Translations under genes and position numbers: made by a program
Source of the DNA: an uncultured Eubacteriales bacterium
GTDB lineage: Bacteria > Bacillota > Clostridia > Oscillospirales > CAG-272
Assembly: GCA_949286815.1 (NCBI GenBank)
Contig: CASEEB010000156.1
Span: forward strand, 1-22,618
DNA length: 22,618 bases
Reading direction: 5' to 3'
Notes under the pieces: generated by a model
Seen by the model: only the letters and a program-made list of their open reading frames with translations
What the model was told of the DNA's origin: nothing
Database searches by the model: none
Part shown: positions 22,388 through 22,618 of the stretch, one piece after another
Position numbering within the stretch: position 1 is the first letter of the stretch
How the letters are laid out: each line of letters starts with the position of its first letter

Positions 22388-22618
22388 TTATTTTTTTATT
22401 TCACCGATCGCGCGCTGCAGCTGATTGTCTTTGTCATGCGGAAGCAGATAAAGATTATAACCCTCTGCCTCCTCACTGAGTTCCTCGGTATAGTCCGGGG
22501 TTATTCCTATGTCGTGATATACCGTATGGCTTGCGGAAAAATACATCGCCGTGGTGACGCGCAAAGCCCCCTCAAGACCGTAACGCTCAAGCGGAATAAT
22601 ATACTGCATACATCCCTT
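22388..22618 (-). CDS. S41 family C-terminal processing peptidase, 3' end only
   Basis: The last 76 residues of a CtpA-type serine protease that cleaves extracytoplasmic proteins near their C-termini. The visible part begins KGCMQYIIPL, matching the GKG-x-VQ-x-I-x-PL strand after the catalytic Lys region. It continues with GALRVTTAMYFSAS and GITPD, the well-known end of the S41 catalytic domain (ALKLTTAKYYTPSG ... GI-PD). The remaining 30 or so residues are a polar tail. The catalytic Ser and Lys lie beyond the window edge, so activity cannot be judged. It is probably cotranscribed with greA 25 bp downstream. Confidence 0.85.
   Translation of the reverse strand, partial: KGCMQYIIPLERYGLEGALRVTTAMYFSASHTVYHDIGITPDYTEELSEEAEGYNLYLLPHDKDNQLQRAIGEIKK

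Noticed and set aside
1..22618. CRISPR array, tRNA, rRNA, attachment site or transposase gene
   Set aside because: No regularly spaced repeats, no tRNA-like cloverleaf with CCA end, no rRNA segments and no transposase or integrase motifs were found on reading both strands.

Overview
The window looks like a chromosomal segment of a low-to-medium GC, Gram-positive anaerobe, most likely a member of the Clostridia (Bacillota). I infer this from strong AGGAGG-type ribosome binding sites, a T-box leader in front of a tRNA synthetase operon, a lipobox lipoprotein, the MEP isoprenoid pathway, and a large oxygen-sensitive-type acyl-CoA dehydratase activase system. I cannot assign a genus. Nearly all genes are on the minus strand; only glyA is clearly on the plus strand. 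There are no tRNA or rRNA genes, no CRISPR array and no intact insertion sequence.

Layout from right to left (direction of transcription). 22618-21066: the 3' end of an S41 C-terminal processing peptidase, greA, and a single-pass membrane protein of unknown function, closed by a perfect 16-bp terminator stem. 20810-16490: a two-gene unit encoding a 997-residue tandem ASKHA activase (with an Fe-S-like cysteine cluster) and a 434-residue dehydratase-like protein. Together these equal one long polypeptide that other Clostridia often encode as a single gene. 16472-16330: a 143-bp element with 13-bp imperfect terminal inverted repeats. 16284-15811: a two-TM zinc-ribbon protein. 15662-13290: pyk plus a membrane-anchored ComEC-like metallo-beta-lactamase protein, with a clear promoter and terminator. 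13044-11685: an XRE regulator with TPR-like repeats, translationally close to a small lipoprotein, with its own textbook promoter. 10304-11551 (+): glyA.

9889-5478: mgsA (with unusual active-site residues), then a threonine T-box leader (specifier ACC), a DUF4838 glycosidase-like gene and thrS. The DUF4838 gene lies between the T-box and thrS, so its expression should respond to uncharged tRNA-Thr. 5248-1: the classic pyrH-frr-uppS-cdsA-dxr-rseP string (UMP kinase, ribosome recycling, undecaprenyl-PP, CDP-diacylglycerol, MEP pathway, site-2 protease), probably split into two transcription units by a promoter between frr and uppS. RseP is cut by the window edge and carries a roughly 45-residue charged insertion.

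Most of the window is housekeeping. The parts most worth following up are the T-box/DUF4838/thrS arrangement, the divergent MgsA, the XRE-TPR/lipoprotein pair (a possible peptide-signalling module in a genome that also has an Eep/RseP-type protease), the split activase/dehydratase pair, and the small inverted-repeat element.
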